Under the pieces are notes generated by a model that saw nothing but the letters and a program-made list of their open reading frames with translations, did not search any database and was not told the origin of the DNA. A stretch of 64,000 nt of DNA from Snodgrassella gandavensis (lineage in GTDB: Bacteria; Pseudomonadota; Gammaproteobacteria; Burkholderiales; Neisseriaceae): assembly GCF_914768025.1 (NCBI RefSeq), contig NZ_CAJZCE010000003.1, positions 124,001 to 188,000 of the forward strand. Reading direction: 5' to 3'. Position numbers and translations under genes: made by a program. Shown in pieces: positions 28,118 through 38,818 of the stretch. How positions within the stretch are numbered: position 1 is the first letter of the stretch; each line of letters begins with the position of its first letter.

Positions 28118-28155
28118 AAAAGGCAACTAACAGCGATGAATGCTGTTAGTTGCCT
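28118..28155 (-). terminator. Rho-independent terminator of carB
   Basis: A 14-bp stem AGGCAACTAACAGC (28121-28134) pairs with GCTGTTAGTTGCCT (28142-28155). On the minus strand it is followed by TTTTATATA, 18 nt after the carB stop. Confidence 0.92.
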
Positions 28156-28172
28156 TATGCTATTTAAACAAA

Positions 28173-31100
28173 TTAGTCTTGAATTGTTACGGGTTCTATA
28201 CGCTGGTGTAGGCTCTGGATGCTGTACACTTCGGTATGGGACAACTGGCTTACGCCTTCGCTCATGGCCAGAGCACCAGCAATGGTGGTATACAGGGGTA
28301 CGCGCATATTTAAGGCGCTGCGGCGGATGGAGTGGCTGTCTTTTATTGACTGCACGTCGCTGCTGACTGTGTTCACTACTAGGGCAATTTCGCCATTTTT
28401 GATTGCGTCTACAATATGCGGGCGGCCTTCGGTGACTTTATTGACTAGCTGCACGTTGATGCCGTGCTGTGCCAGATATGCTGCGGTACCGCGTGTGGCA
28501 CACAAGCCATAGCCAAGTGATTGGAAGTTGGTGGCTACCTGTACTACATGAGGTTTGTCTTCATCACGCACGGCCAGAAAGACTTTGCCAACCGCGGGCA
28601 TGCGCTCACCTGCGCCAAGCTGGGCTTTCAGGTATGCTTCGGCAAAGGTTTCTCCTACACCCATTACTTCGCCGGTAGAGCGCATTTCCGGTCCGAGAAT
28701 GGTATCAACGCCGGGAAATTTGATAAACGGGAAAACGGCTTCTTTTACGGCAAAAAATTCGGGAATCACTTCGTGGGTATAGCCTTGCTGTGATAGGGAT
28801 ATACCCGCCATCACCCGTGCACCGATTTTGGCCAGTGGTACGCTGGTGGCCTTGGAAACAAATGGTACGGTACGTGAAGCGCGTGGGTTGACTTCAAGTA
28901 CATAGACTATGTCATCCTGTACGGCAAACTGTACGTTCATCAGGCCGATAACTTGTAATTCTCTGGCCATGGCCGCAGTCTGGCGGCGGATTTCGTTCTG
29001 AATGGCGGTACTGAGCGAATACGGGGGTATTGAGCAGGCGGAATCACCACTATGTACGCCGGCCTGCTCTACGTGCTGCATGATGCCGCCAATGACCACC
29101 TGCTGTCCGTCACAAACGCAGTCTACGTCTACTTCGATGGCGTGGCTGAGGAAGTAATCCAGCAATACCGGGCTGTCGTTGGATACTTGCACGGCTTCGC
29201 GCATGTAGGTTTGTAATTCGGCAGCGGAATGCACTACCTGCATGGCACGGCCACCCAGTACATAAGATGGGCGTACTACGAGCGGGTAGCCTACTTCTTC
29301 AGCCAGTTGCAGTGCTTCGGCCTCGGTGCGTGCGGTGCGGTTTTCCGGCTGGCGCAGGTCTAATGTATGCAGAATCTGCTGGAAGCGCTCGCGGTCTTCT
29401 GCGGCATCAATGGCATCCGCAGATGTACCAATGATATTTATTCCATTGGCTACCAGTTCATTCGCCAGTTTTAAGGGAGTCTGGCCACCATAGTGAACAA
29501 TTAGTCCATCTGGCTGTTCGGTATGGCAGATTTCGAGTACATCTTCCAATGTGAGCGGTTCGAAATAGAGCCGGTCGGAAGTATCATAGTCGGTGGATAC
29601 GGTTTCTGGATTGCAGTTAACCATGATGGTTTCGAAACCGGATTCGCGTAATGCTAAAGCGGCATGTACGCAGCAGTAATCAAACTCAATGCCCTGCCCG
29701 ATACGGTTGGGCCCGCCGCCTAGAATCATGATTTTTTTGCGCTGGCTGGGTTGTGCCTCACACTCTTCTTCGTAAGTGGAGTAAAGATAGGCGGTATCGG
29801 TAGCAAATTCGGCCGCACAGGTATCTACGCGTTTGTATACGGGATGCAGCTTGAGGGTATGGCGATGGTGGCGCACGCTGGTTTCATCACTGCGCAGTAG
29901 CTGTGCCAGCCGTTTATCGGCAAAGCCTTTGCGTTTCAGTCTGCGCATGCAGGTATAGTCTATTTCATTTAGGTTGTGACTGATGAGCTGCTGTTCTTCT
30001 GCCACCAGGTCGGCAATCTGTGCCAGAAACCATGGATCAATAGCACTAATCTGCTGGATTTCGGTCAGCGAGAATCCGGCACGGAAGGCATCGGCCACAT
30101 ACAGGATGCGTTCTGGCCCGGGGTTGGCCAGTTCGCGCTGAATAGCTGCACGATCGCTGCTGCGACTGTCAAAGCCACACAGGCCAACTTCCAGACCACG
30201 CAGGGCTTTATGGATGGACTCCTGAAATGTGCGTCCGATGGCCATCACTTCACCAACTGATTTCATCTGGGTAGTCAGGCGGTCATCAGCAGTGGGAAAT
30301 TTTTCAAAGGCAAAACGCGGCACTTTGGTGACGACATAATCAATTGATGGTTCGAAGGAAGCTGGGGTACGGCCGCCGGTAATGTCGTTCTGTAATTCGA
30401 TCAGGGTATAGCCTACTGCGAGTTTGGCGGCAATTTTGGCAATCGGGAAACCAGTAGCTTTGGAAGCCAGAGCAGAAGAACGGCTGACACGCGGATTCAT
30501 TTCGATAACGATCATTTCGCCATTTTGCGGATTAATTGCAAACTGTACGTTGGAACCACCGGTATCGACGCCGATTTCGCGCAATACGGCCAGTGAAGCA
30601 TCGCGCATCAGTTGGTATTCTTTATCGGTGAGTGTTTGCGCCGGTGCTACGGTAATGGAATCGCCGGTATGCACGCCGCAAGGGTCGAAGTTTTCAATGG
30701 AACAGATGATAATGCAGTTGTCGGCACGGTCGCGCACTACTTCCATTTCATATTCTTTCCAGCCCAGTACTGACTGCTCGATAAGTAATTCATGTGTAGG
30801 CGAGGCATCAAAACCACGTTCACAGATGGTGATGAATTCATCTTTGTTGTAGGCAATCCCGCCACCGCTGCCACCCATGGTAAATGATGGGCGAATCAAT
30901 GCCGGAAATCCTACCTGCGCCTGTGCTTCCAGTGCCTGATCCATGCTGTGACAGATAAAGGATTTTGGGGTGTGCAGACCGATTTTGTTCATGGCTTCTT
31001 TAAAGCGGCCACGATCTTCAGCTTTATCAATGGCATCTTGCGATGCACCAATCAGCTCAACCTGATATTTTTTCAGGATGCCGTTATGAGCCAGATCCAG

Positions 31101-31397
31101 AGCACAGTTGAGTGCAGTCTGCCCGCCCATGGTTGGCAAAATCGCATCCGGACGTTCTTTTTCAATGATTTTTGCTACCGTTTGCCACATAATCGGCTCA
31201 ATGTAGGTAACATCGGCCATGTCTGGGTCGGTCATGATGGTGGCCGGATTGGAATTAACCAGAATGACTTTGTAGCCCTCTTCACGCAATGCTTTGCATG
31301 CCTGAGCACCGGAATAGTCAAACTCACAAGCCTGACCAATCACGATGGGGCCGGCACCAATAATAAGAATGGATTTTAAGTCTGTGCGCTTAGGCAT
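28173..31397 (-). CDS. carB: Carbamoyl-phosphate synthase large subunit
   Basis: 1074 residues (E. coli CarB 1073). It makes carbamoyl phosphate from bicarbonate, two ATP and ammonia passed from CarA, for arginine and pyrimidine synthesis. Two homologous ATP-grasp halves are visible, each with an N-terminal GxGPxxIGQ-type motif ([21 protein letters not shown] and [18 protein letters not shown]), then the oligomerisation and C-terminal allosteric MGS-like domain ([19 protein letters not shown]). The start ATG has AAAGG upstream. carA lies on the same strand but is separated by an exporter gene, an arrangement also known in Neisseria, where carA and carB are not adjacent. Confidence 0.98.
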   Translation of the reverse strand: MPKRTDLKSILIIGAGPIVIGQACEFDYSGAQACKALREEGYKVILVNSNPATIMTDPDMADVTYIEPIMWQTVAKIIEKERPDAILPTMGGQTALNCALDLAHNGILKKYQVELIGASQDAIDKAEDRGRFKEAMNKIGLHTPKSFICHSMDQALEAQAQVGFPALIRPSFTMGGSGGGIAYNKDEFITICERGFDASPTHELLIEQSVLGWKEYEMEVVRDRADNCIIICSIENFDPCGVHTGDSITVAPAQTLTDKEYQLMRDASLAVLREIGVDTGGSNVQFAINPQNGEMIVIEMNPRVSRSSALASKATGFPIAKIAAKLAVGYTLIELQNDITGGRTPASFEPSIDYVVTKVPRFAFEKFPTADDRLTTQMKSVGEVMAIGRTFQESIHKALRGLEVGLCGFDSRSSDRAAIQRELANPGPERILYVADAFRAGFSLTEIQQISAIDPWFLAQIADLVAEEQQLISHNLNEIDYTCMRRLKRKGFADKRLAQLLRSDETSVRHHRHTLKLHPVYKRVDTCAAEFATDTAYLYSTYEEECEAQPSQRKKIMILGGGPNRIGQGIEFDYCCVHAALALRESGFETIMVNCNPETVSTDYDTSDRLYFEPLTLEDVLEICHTEQPDGLIVHYGGQTPLKLANELVANGINIIGTSADAIDAAEDRERFQQILHTLDLRQPENRTARTEAEALQLAEEVGYPLVVRPSYVLGGRAMQVVHSAAELQTYMREAVQVSNDSPVLLDYFLSHAIEVDVDCVCDGQQVVIGGIMQHVEQAGVHSGDSACSIPPYSLSTAIQNEIRRQTAAMARELQVIGLMNVQFAVQDDIVYVLEVNPRASRTVPFVSKATSVPLAKIGARVMAGISLSQQGYTHEVIPEFFAVKEAVFPFIKFPGVDTILGPEMRSTGEVMGVGETFAEAYLKAQLGAGERMPAVGKVFLAVRDEDKPHVVQVATNFQSLGYGLCATRGTAAYLAQHGINVQLVNKVTEGRPHIVDAIKNGEIALVVNTVSSDVQSIKDSHSIRRSALNMRVPLYTTIAGALAMSEGVSQLSHTEVYSIQSLHQRIEPVTIQD

Positions 31398-31470
31398 GTT
31401 GATACCTTTATCAATGATTATTGGTTTAATTTAGTAGCTCGGCAGCAGTTCTTTACTGGTGGTTAAATAT

Positions 31471-32148
31471 TCAGTCGATACTTGCTGTCCATAATTTCAG
31501 TGCAAACGCTATAAACATCAGCCCAACTGTGGCTACTGCACCGGCAGCCAGCCGCTGATAATGACGAAACCACTTTACCAGCGATAAACCACTGAATATC
31601 AGTACACTCAGATAGGTTAGGCTGCAAATTTGCAAAATAATAGCCAGCAACAGAAAGCTGAATGCTGGATATGCATAATTCGGGTCTACAAACTGGATAA
31701 AAAACGCCAGAAAAAACAGTATGGCTTTGGGATTTAACAGGCTTAACAGTAGTGCACGCTGAAATAAATGGTGTGCTGAAGGTGGTTTATCAGCTATATC
31801 AGGTTCACGCAGTGATTGCCTGAAAGCTTCTGCTGCCTGCTGCCGACTGTTCCATTGTCTGGCGGCTGAACGCAGTAACTGCCAGCCCAGATAGAACAGA
31901 TATAATCCACCAGCCAGTTTCAGTAATAAAAATAATACAGGAATGGTTTTTATAATTGATGTTGCACCAGAAGAGGAAAGTAACATCAACACGCTGTCGC
32001 CCAGAAATATGCCAGCTACAGCACAATAGGCTGCTCTGGCACCATATTTTCCCGCCATGGCCAGACAGTACATGGAGTTGGGTCCGGGCAATAAAATGAT
32101 GGCAATGGCACCGATAATATATGTTCCCAAATCAGTAATACCAAACAT
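31471..32148 (-). CDS. LysE/RhtB-family amino-acid exporter, LeuE-like
   Basis: 225 residues with about six hydrophobic segments. The family signature LLPGPNSMYCLAMAGKYG lies near the N-terminus, GIFLGDSVLMLL follows, and NPKAILFFLAFFIQFVD is in the second half. The whole pattern resembles E. coli LeuE (YeaS), a leucine and small-neutral amino-acid exporter; substrate is inferred. It lies between carA (57 nt upstream) and carB (73 nt downstream), all on the minus strand, so it may be co-transcribed with them. Confidence 0.85.
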   Translation of the reverse strand: MFGITDLGTYIIGAIAIILLPGPNSMYCLAMAGKYGARAAYCAVAGIFLGDSVLMLLSSSGATSIIKTIPVLFLLLKLAGGLYLFYLGWQLLRSAARQWNSRQQAAEAFRQSLREPDIADKPPSAHHLFQRALLLSLLNPKAILFFLAFFIQFVDPNYAYPAFSFLLLAIILQICSLTYLSVLIFSGLSLVKWFRHYQRLAAGAVATVGLMFIAFALKLWTASID

Positions 32149-32205
32149 GGGGAATCCTGTCCATTTTTGTTATTTTCAAAGGGGGTGGTTGGTTAAAAAT
32201 GGCCA

Positions 32206-33339
<1,134 letters not shown>

Positions 33340-33431
33340 GAATGATTCCTGTAGATTTATGCAGACCATTGCCATGGCGACAGTCTGTTTTTTATGGGTA
33401 AATAATCGTGCTTCCTGTTACCAGTTGCGGG

Positions 33432-33477
33432 CAAAAAAAAACACGCCATCTCACGCAAAATGACGTGAGCTACGTGC
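33432..33477 (-). terminator. Terminator downstream of guaB (or carA leader attenuator)
   Basis: CTCACG/CGTGAG plus outer CACG/CGTG pairs form an interrupted stem, followed on the minus strand by nine T. It lies about 180 nt after guaB and about 95 nt before the carA start, so it may end guaB transcription or attenuate carA. Confidence 0.65.
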
Positions 33478-33594
33478 TTGATAATGGCAGGGATAGATAT
33501 ATCTGACACTGCCATGTAAGCAATGCATTCTAGCTAATTCTTTTGGTTTTGGCAATGTTGATCCGAATAATAAAAAAAGAAAATTTTTTATTAT

Positions 33595-33626
33595 TGCACT
33601 GGGCGGCCGGCAGACTGCCCAGTGCA
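33595..33626 (-). other. Perfect 10-bp hairpin after guaB
   Basis: TGCACTGGGC (33595-33604) and GCCCAGTGCA (33617-33626) lie 27 nt after the guaB stop. The minus-strand downstream sequence is AATAATAAAAAATTTT, not a proper T-run, so it may be an RNA-stabilising 3' hairpin or a weak terminator. Confidence 0.5.
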
Positions 33627-33652
33627 TTAGCATCAGATTTTACAATAATAAT

Positions 33653-35155
<1,503 letters not shown>

Positions 35156-35259
35156 TTAGATAGGGGAATTGGCGAGCAATTTTAACAAATTTACGACACA
35201 CTGGCAAAATATACTTTTACACAATCTTGCCAATTGGTAAACAGAAGTTTTTTTTATCG

Positions 35260-35265
35260 TATAAT
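35260..35265 (+). promoter_or_regulatory. -10 element of the DUF4124 gene
   Basis: A perfect TATAAT lies 41 nt before the ATG at 35306. No good -35 sits at 17 bp; TTGGTA is 20 bp upstream. Confidence 0.4.
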
Positions 35266-35305
35266 AGCCAAAACATATATTTTCAAACGCGAAGGAAAAG
35301 TAAAT

Positions 35306-35752
35306 ATGCGTCACAAAATACTGAAAATTTCACTGGCAATGGTACTGACCGGCAGCACGATAATGGCAGGTGCGGCGGATGTATACACTTGGCGTGACAA
35401 GCGAGGTGTGACTGAATATTCAGATGTACCTGCTCAACTTACTCCGGCCAAAACCCAGCGTTTCAATGTACGCACACAGGTTTCCACTCCGCTGGCGGCA
35501 CCGCAGCCTAAAGCTCAGGCAGATTCCGACTCTCTGGCCGAACAACAGGCACAGCTTAACCGCAAGATTGAAGAAGAGAATAAGCTGAGAGACGAGCAGA
35601 ATAAGAAAATTGAGGCGCAAAACAAGAAAGCCCGTGAGACTGCCTGTAAAACAGCACAGCTAAACCGGAAAATGGCTGACAGTTTGCGTACTAATAATCG
35701 CGATGCTCTGGTTCAGCGTTACGATGAAGATGTTCGCATTAATTGTAATTAA
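35306..35752 (+). CDS. DUF4124-domain secreted protein
   Basis: 148 residues from the ATG at 35306 (AAGGAAA upstream; the frame opens at 35234). A signal peptide (MRHKILKISLAMVLTGSTIM, cleavage near AGA-A) is followed at once by the DUF4124 motif VYTWRDKRGVTEYSDVPA. A coiled-coil-like Q/K/E-rich segment (about 75-125) and a C-terminal part with two cysteines complete it. Function of the domain is unknown; it is common in beta- and gammaproteobacterial envelope proteins. Its own terminator follows. Confidence 0.82.
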   Translation: MRHKILKISLAMVLTGSTIMAGAADVYTWRDKRGVTEYSDVPAQLTPAKTQRFNVRTQVSTPLAAPQPKAQADSDSLAEQQAQLNRKIEEENKLRDEQNKKIEAQNKKARETACKTAQLNRKMADSLRTNNRDALVQRYDEDVRINCN

Positions 35753-35779
35753 TTTTTACTCTTGACTATTTCACTCATC

Positions 35780-35816
35780 ATCCATAAGTTGTGTATGCAG
35801 CTTATGGATTTTTTTT
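35780..35816 (+). terminator. Terminator of the DUF4124 gene
   Basis: The stem ATCCATAAG (35780-35788) pairs with CTTATGGAT (35801-35809), followed by seven more T. Confidence 0.9.
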
Positions 35817-35852
35817 ATGGCTGTACAGTTGTTAACCTGATGAACCACTACT

Positions 35853-37715
35853 ATGACCGATACTGCCGCCACTCCATCCAGCCCAGCAGGCAATAATAAG
35901 TTTGATTTAGCCCTGTTTCTTAAAAATCTGCCTTTAGTGCCGGGTGTATATCGCATGCTGGATGCCAATGATAAAGTGTTATATGTAGGCAAGGCAGTGA
36001 ATCTGAAACGCCGGGTTAGCAGCTATTTCCAGAAAACCGATTTATCGCCCAGAATTCAACTGATGGTTAAACAGGTGGCACGAATTGAAATCACGGCAAC
36101 GCATTCGGAAACAGAAGCGCTGATACTGGAAAATAATCTTATCAAGGCACTCTCACCGAAATACAATATTTTGTTTCGCGATGATAAAAGTTATCCCTAT
36201 CTGATGCTCAGCGGTCACCGCTTTGCGCAGATGGCCTATTACCGCGGCACCCTGAAAAAGCCTAATCAGTATTTCGGTCCCTATCCCAATGGCTATGCGG
36301 TACGCAACAGTATTCAGACACTACAAAAAGTATTCAGACTGCGTACATGTGAAGACAGTGTATTTGAACACCGCGACCGTGCCTGTCTGCTGTACCAGAT
36401 TAAACGTTGTTCCGGCCCCTGTGTCGGCCATATCAGTGTTGAGGATTATCAGAGCAATGTCAAAGCCGCAGTAAGTTTTCTACAGGGCAAAACCAGTGAA
36501 TTGACGACTTCATTACATGCAAAAATGCAGCAGGCAGCTGAACAGCTGAATTTTGAAACCGCAGCACAGATTCGTGACCAGATTCAGGCTCTGGGGCTGA
36601 TGCAATCGCAGCAATTTATAGACAGTAAACATGCACGCCACAGCGATATCGATATTCTTGCTCTCACTGAACAAAATGATATTGTGTGTATTCACTGGGT
36701 AAGTATTCGTGGCGGCCGCCATGTTGGAGATAAAAATTTTTTTCCGGATACGCGCTATCGTGTTGCTGAAAAACTTAATCATTATGGAGAAGCTTTTGTT
36801 GCCCAGCATTATCTGGGTAAAAGCAAACCAGATATTATTATCAGCAATTTCCAGTTGCCTAAAAGCCTGTGCGACGCGCTGAATGCCGAAAACAGCAGAC
36901 AAATACAGTTTGTGCATAATACCGTTGGGGAACGGCGAATCTGGTTACAGATGGCAGAACGCAACGCACAACTGGCCATTGAACAACACCGACTGCAACA
37001 GCACAGTCAGCAACACCGTATTGAAGCACTGGCACAACTACTGGATATGGATACTGAAAGTCTGAACCGTATTGAGTGTTTTGATATCAGCCATACTCAG
37101 GGCGAAGCTACCATTGCTTCTTGCGTGGTATATGAAGACGAAGCCATGCAGCCGGCCAAATACCGCCGCTACAATATTACAACAGCCAAAGCTGGCGATG
37201 ATTATGCCGCCATGCGTGAAGTATTAACCCGCCGCTACGGCCGTCTGGCTGACAATGATGAAAGCATTGGCACATGGCCGGATCTGGTGCTGATTGATGG
37301 CGGTAAAGGCCAGGTACATATGGCTCTGGATGTATGGCAGGAGTTGGGCATTCATATTCCAATCGTCGGCATTGCCAAAGGCCCGGAACGCAAAGCCGGT
37401 CTGGAAGAGCTAATCATTCCGCATCAGCAGCGTAATATCCGGGTAGAACCACATAATCCGGCTTTACATTTACTGCAAACAGTACGTGATGAATCACACC
37501 GCTTTGCGATTACCGGCCATCGCCAGAAACGAGCCAAAGCCAGAGTGACTTCGTCACTGAACGATATACCGGGCATTGGCAGCAAACGCCGGCAGGCATT
37601 ATTGACCCGTTTTGGCGGGTTACGGGGTGTGGTTGCCGCTAGCGTGCATGATTTAAGCCAGACTGAAGGCATTAGTCTGGCTCTGGCTGAAAAAATCTAT
37701 GCGGCTTTACATTAA
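35853..37715 (+). CDS. uvrC: Excinuclease ABC subunit C
   Basis: 620 residues. It makes the 3' and 5' incisions in nucleotide excision repair with UvrB. The GIY-YIG nuclease domain is at about 31-110 (GVYRMLDANDKVLYVGKA). The UvrB-binding UVR motif is near 215-240 (MQQAAEQLNFETAAQIRDQI). The RNase-H-like second nuclease (ECFDISHTQGE, LVLIDGGKGQ) and tandem helix-hairpin-helix motifs (NDIPGIGSKRRQALLTRFGG, EGISLALAEKIYAAL) follow. It is intact. A remnant of its 3' coding region recurs at 38423-38505. Confidence 0.98.
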   Translation: MTDTAATPSSPAGNNKFDLALFLKNLPLVPGVYRMLDANDKVLYVGKAVNLKRRVSSYFQKTDLSPRIQLMVKQVARIEITATHSETEALILENNLIKALSPKYNILFRDDKSYPYLMLSGHRFAQMAYYRGTLKKPNQYFGPYPNGYAVRNSIQTLQKVFRLRTCEDSVFEHRDRACLLYQIKRCSGPCVGHISVEDYQSNVKAAVSFLQGKTSELTTSLHAKMQQAAEQLNFETAAQIRDQIQALGLMQSQQFIDSKHARHSDIDILALTEQNDIVCIHWVSIRGGRHVGDKNFFPDTRYRVAEKLNHYGEAFVAQHYLGKSKPDIIISNFQLPKSLCDALNAENSRQIQFVHNTVGERRIWLQMAERNAQLAIEQHRLQQHSQQHRIEALAQLLDMDTESLNRIECFDISHTQGEATIASCVVYEDEAMQPAKYRRYNITTAKAGDDYAAMREVLTRRYGRLADNDESIGTWPDLVLIDGGKGQVHMALDVWQELGIHIPIVGIAKGPERKAGLEELIIPHQQRNIRVEPHNPALHLLQTVRDESHRFAITGHRQKRAKARVTSSLNDIPGIGSKRRQALLTRFGGLRGVVAASVHDLSQTEGISLALAEKIYAALH

Positions 37716-37716
37716 G

Positions 37717-37739
37717 ATACATACATACATACATACATA
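37717..37739 (+). repeat. ATAC tetranucleotide microsatellite
   Basis: Five full ATAC units plus ATA lie directly after the uvrC stop and about 40 nt before the next ATG. Slippage could alter spacing in the leader or promoter of the downstream gene. Confidence 0.85.
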
Positions 37740-37778
37740 GATATAATAGGTTCTACTTAATTCTACATAGAATAATAA

Positions 37779-38273
37779 ATGTTTGAAAAAATTGTTAACC
37801 ACCTGCGTACCAGAAAACTAATTAAAGAATTACTGATCTTACTGGTGAGTTATTTTGTATTTATACTAGGTATCGTTGGCTGGTATTACTTTGATAATTG
37901 TGAACAGGGTGGTTCGTGTGTTTTTTTGGGTATATGCGGACTAATTACCTTTTTTGTATATTTAATTATTGTCAACTATAAAACCCTTAAATCCATCTTT
38001 TCACTTTCTAACGATAACAATTCGCCTTCTTTTAAGGCATTGTTTATTCAATTAACATTATCCATACTGGTATTTTTCTTATATTTTTATGGCTGTGGAT
38101 ATTTATTTGTTTCACTCGATATTGGTTTCAATCCGGAATCAATGCTTACAGCTGTTTATATATGGATACTCTTCTTTTTGCTTTGTTGCTGTATAAGCTT
38201 ATTTATTCTTTTTGTTGCCAAAACCATAAAATTGCTTTTTTTGCGTTCAGCTAACAATAATACCGCTTATTAA
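37779..38273 (+). CDS. Hypothetical four-helix membrane protein
   Basis: 164 residues, AT-rich coding and low similarity to anything I recognise. Four hydrophobic segments lie at about 18-38, 44-66, 90-110 and 122-150, with a basic N-terminus and a short polar tail. Cysteines are frequent (two pairs in the first loop, CEQGGSCVFLGIC, and a CCC run in the last helix). It lies between uvrC and a decayed spacer, preceded by an ATAC repeat. The ribosome site is weak. It may be a recent acquisition. Confidence 0.5.
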   Translation: MFEKIVNHLRTRKLIKELLILLVSYFVFILGIVGWYYFDNCEQGGSCVFLGICGLITFFVYLIIVNYKTLKSIFSLSNDNNSPSFKALFIQLTLSILVFFLYFYGCGYLFVSLDIGFNPESMLTAVYIWILFFLLCCCISLFILFVAKTIKLLFLRSANNNTAY

Positions 38274-38818
38274 ACAACGCATAGAGATTGCTACTTATTT
38301 ATAATGGGTTAATGCCGGATAATACTGAAGCAACAGAAAATAAATTTTTTCTTACTGATAAAACTGATAATTCCGTATCAGCAATGTAATATCCGGCTGG
38401 ATTAACTACTACTTCTACACTTACTGTACGGTGTGCATGATGAATTACACCGCTATGCAATTACCGGCCGCCGCCACAAATGTGCAAATATCAGGGTGTG
38501 ATTTAATCTCTGTACAATATTCTCGGTAGCTATAGTAAATAGCAGTAAGGACTATTAAACGGTTTTGCAATTTCTGTGCTTTTCAGCGCCACTTTTGTCC
38601 GAAAAATTATACTGGTACTCTGGGCTGTGAAAGCACAGCCATCCCGTATGCCATGGCAGACAAATATTTTCCAGCCACATAAACCTTGAATAAACAGGCA
38701 AACGTGTTTCAGTATATTCTCAGGTATGCTGCCACGGACGTGTCGTTTCAATGCGTGGCTTTTTATGGCTTTTCTCTGAGACAAATTGATACTTCGCCTG
38801 ACATACAAAAAGCATACC
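38274..38818. other. Decayed spacer with a uvrC fragment
   Basis: About 545 nt lie between the membrane protein and relA. A uvrC-derived fragment is at 38423-38505. The minus-strand frame 38530-38808 has no family resemblance and I do not call it. Confidence 0.5.
38423..38505 (+). pseudogene. uvrC 3' fragment
   Basis: The frame VHDELHRYAITGRRHKCANIRV corresponds to VRDESHRFAITGHRQKRAKARV of the intact uvrC (about 37480-37545). Nucleotide similarity is clear across about 60 bp. The fragment ends in a TGA and has no other uvrC sequence around it. Confidence 0.7.

Larger units (their letters stand above)
33340..33652. other. Spacer between guaB and carA with two hairpins
   Basis: Read on the minus strand, guaB ends, then comes a hairpin at 33595-33626 without a T-run, then AT-rich DNA, then a terminator-like hairpin at 33432-33477, then the carA leader. 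No gene is seen. Confidence 0.5.

Noticed and set aside
38530-38808. Minus-strand frame of 92 residues upstream of relA 3' end
   Set aside because: No ribosome site, no recognisable motif, and it lies in a spacer with a decayed uvrC fragment.
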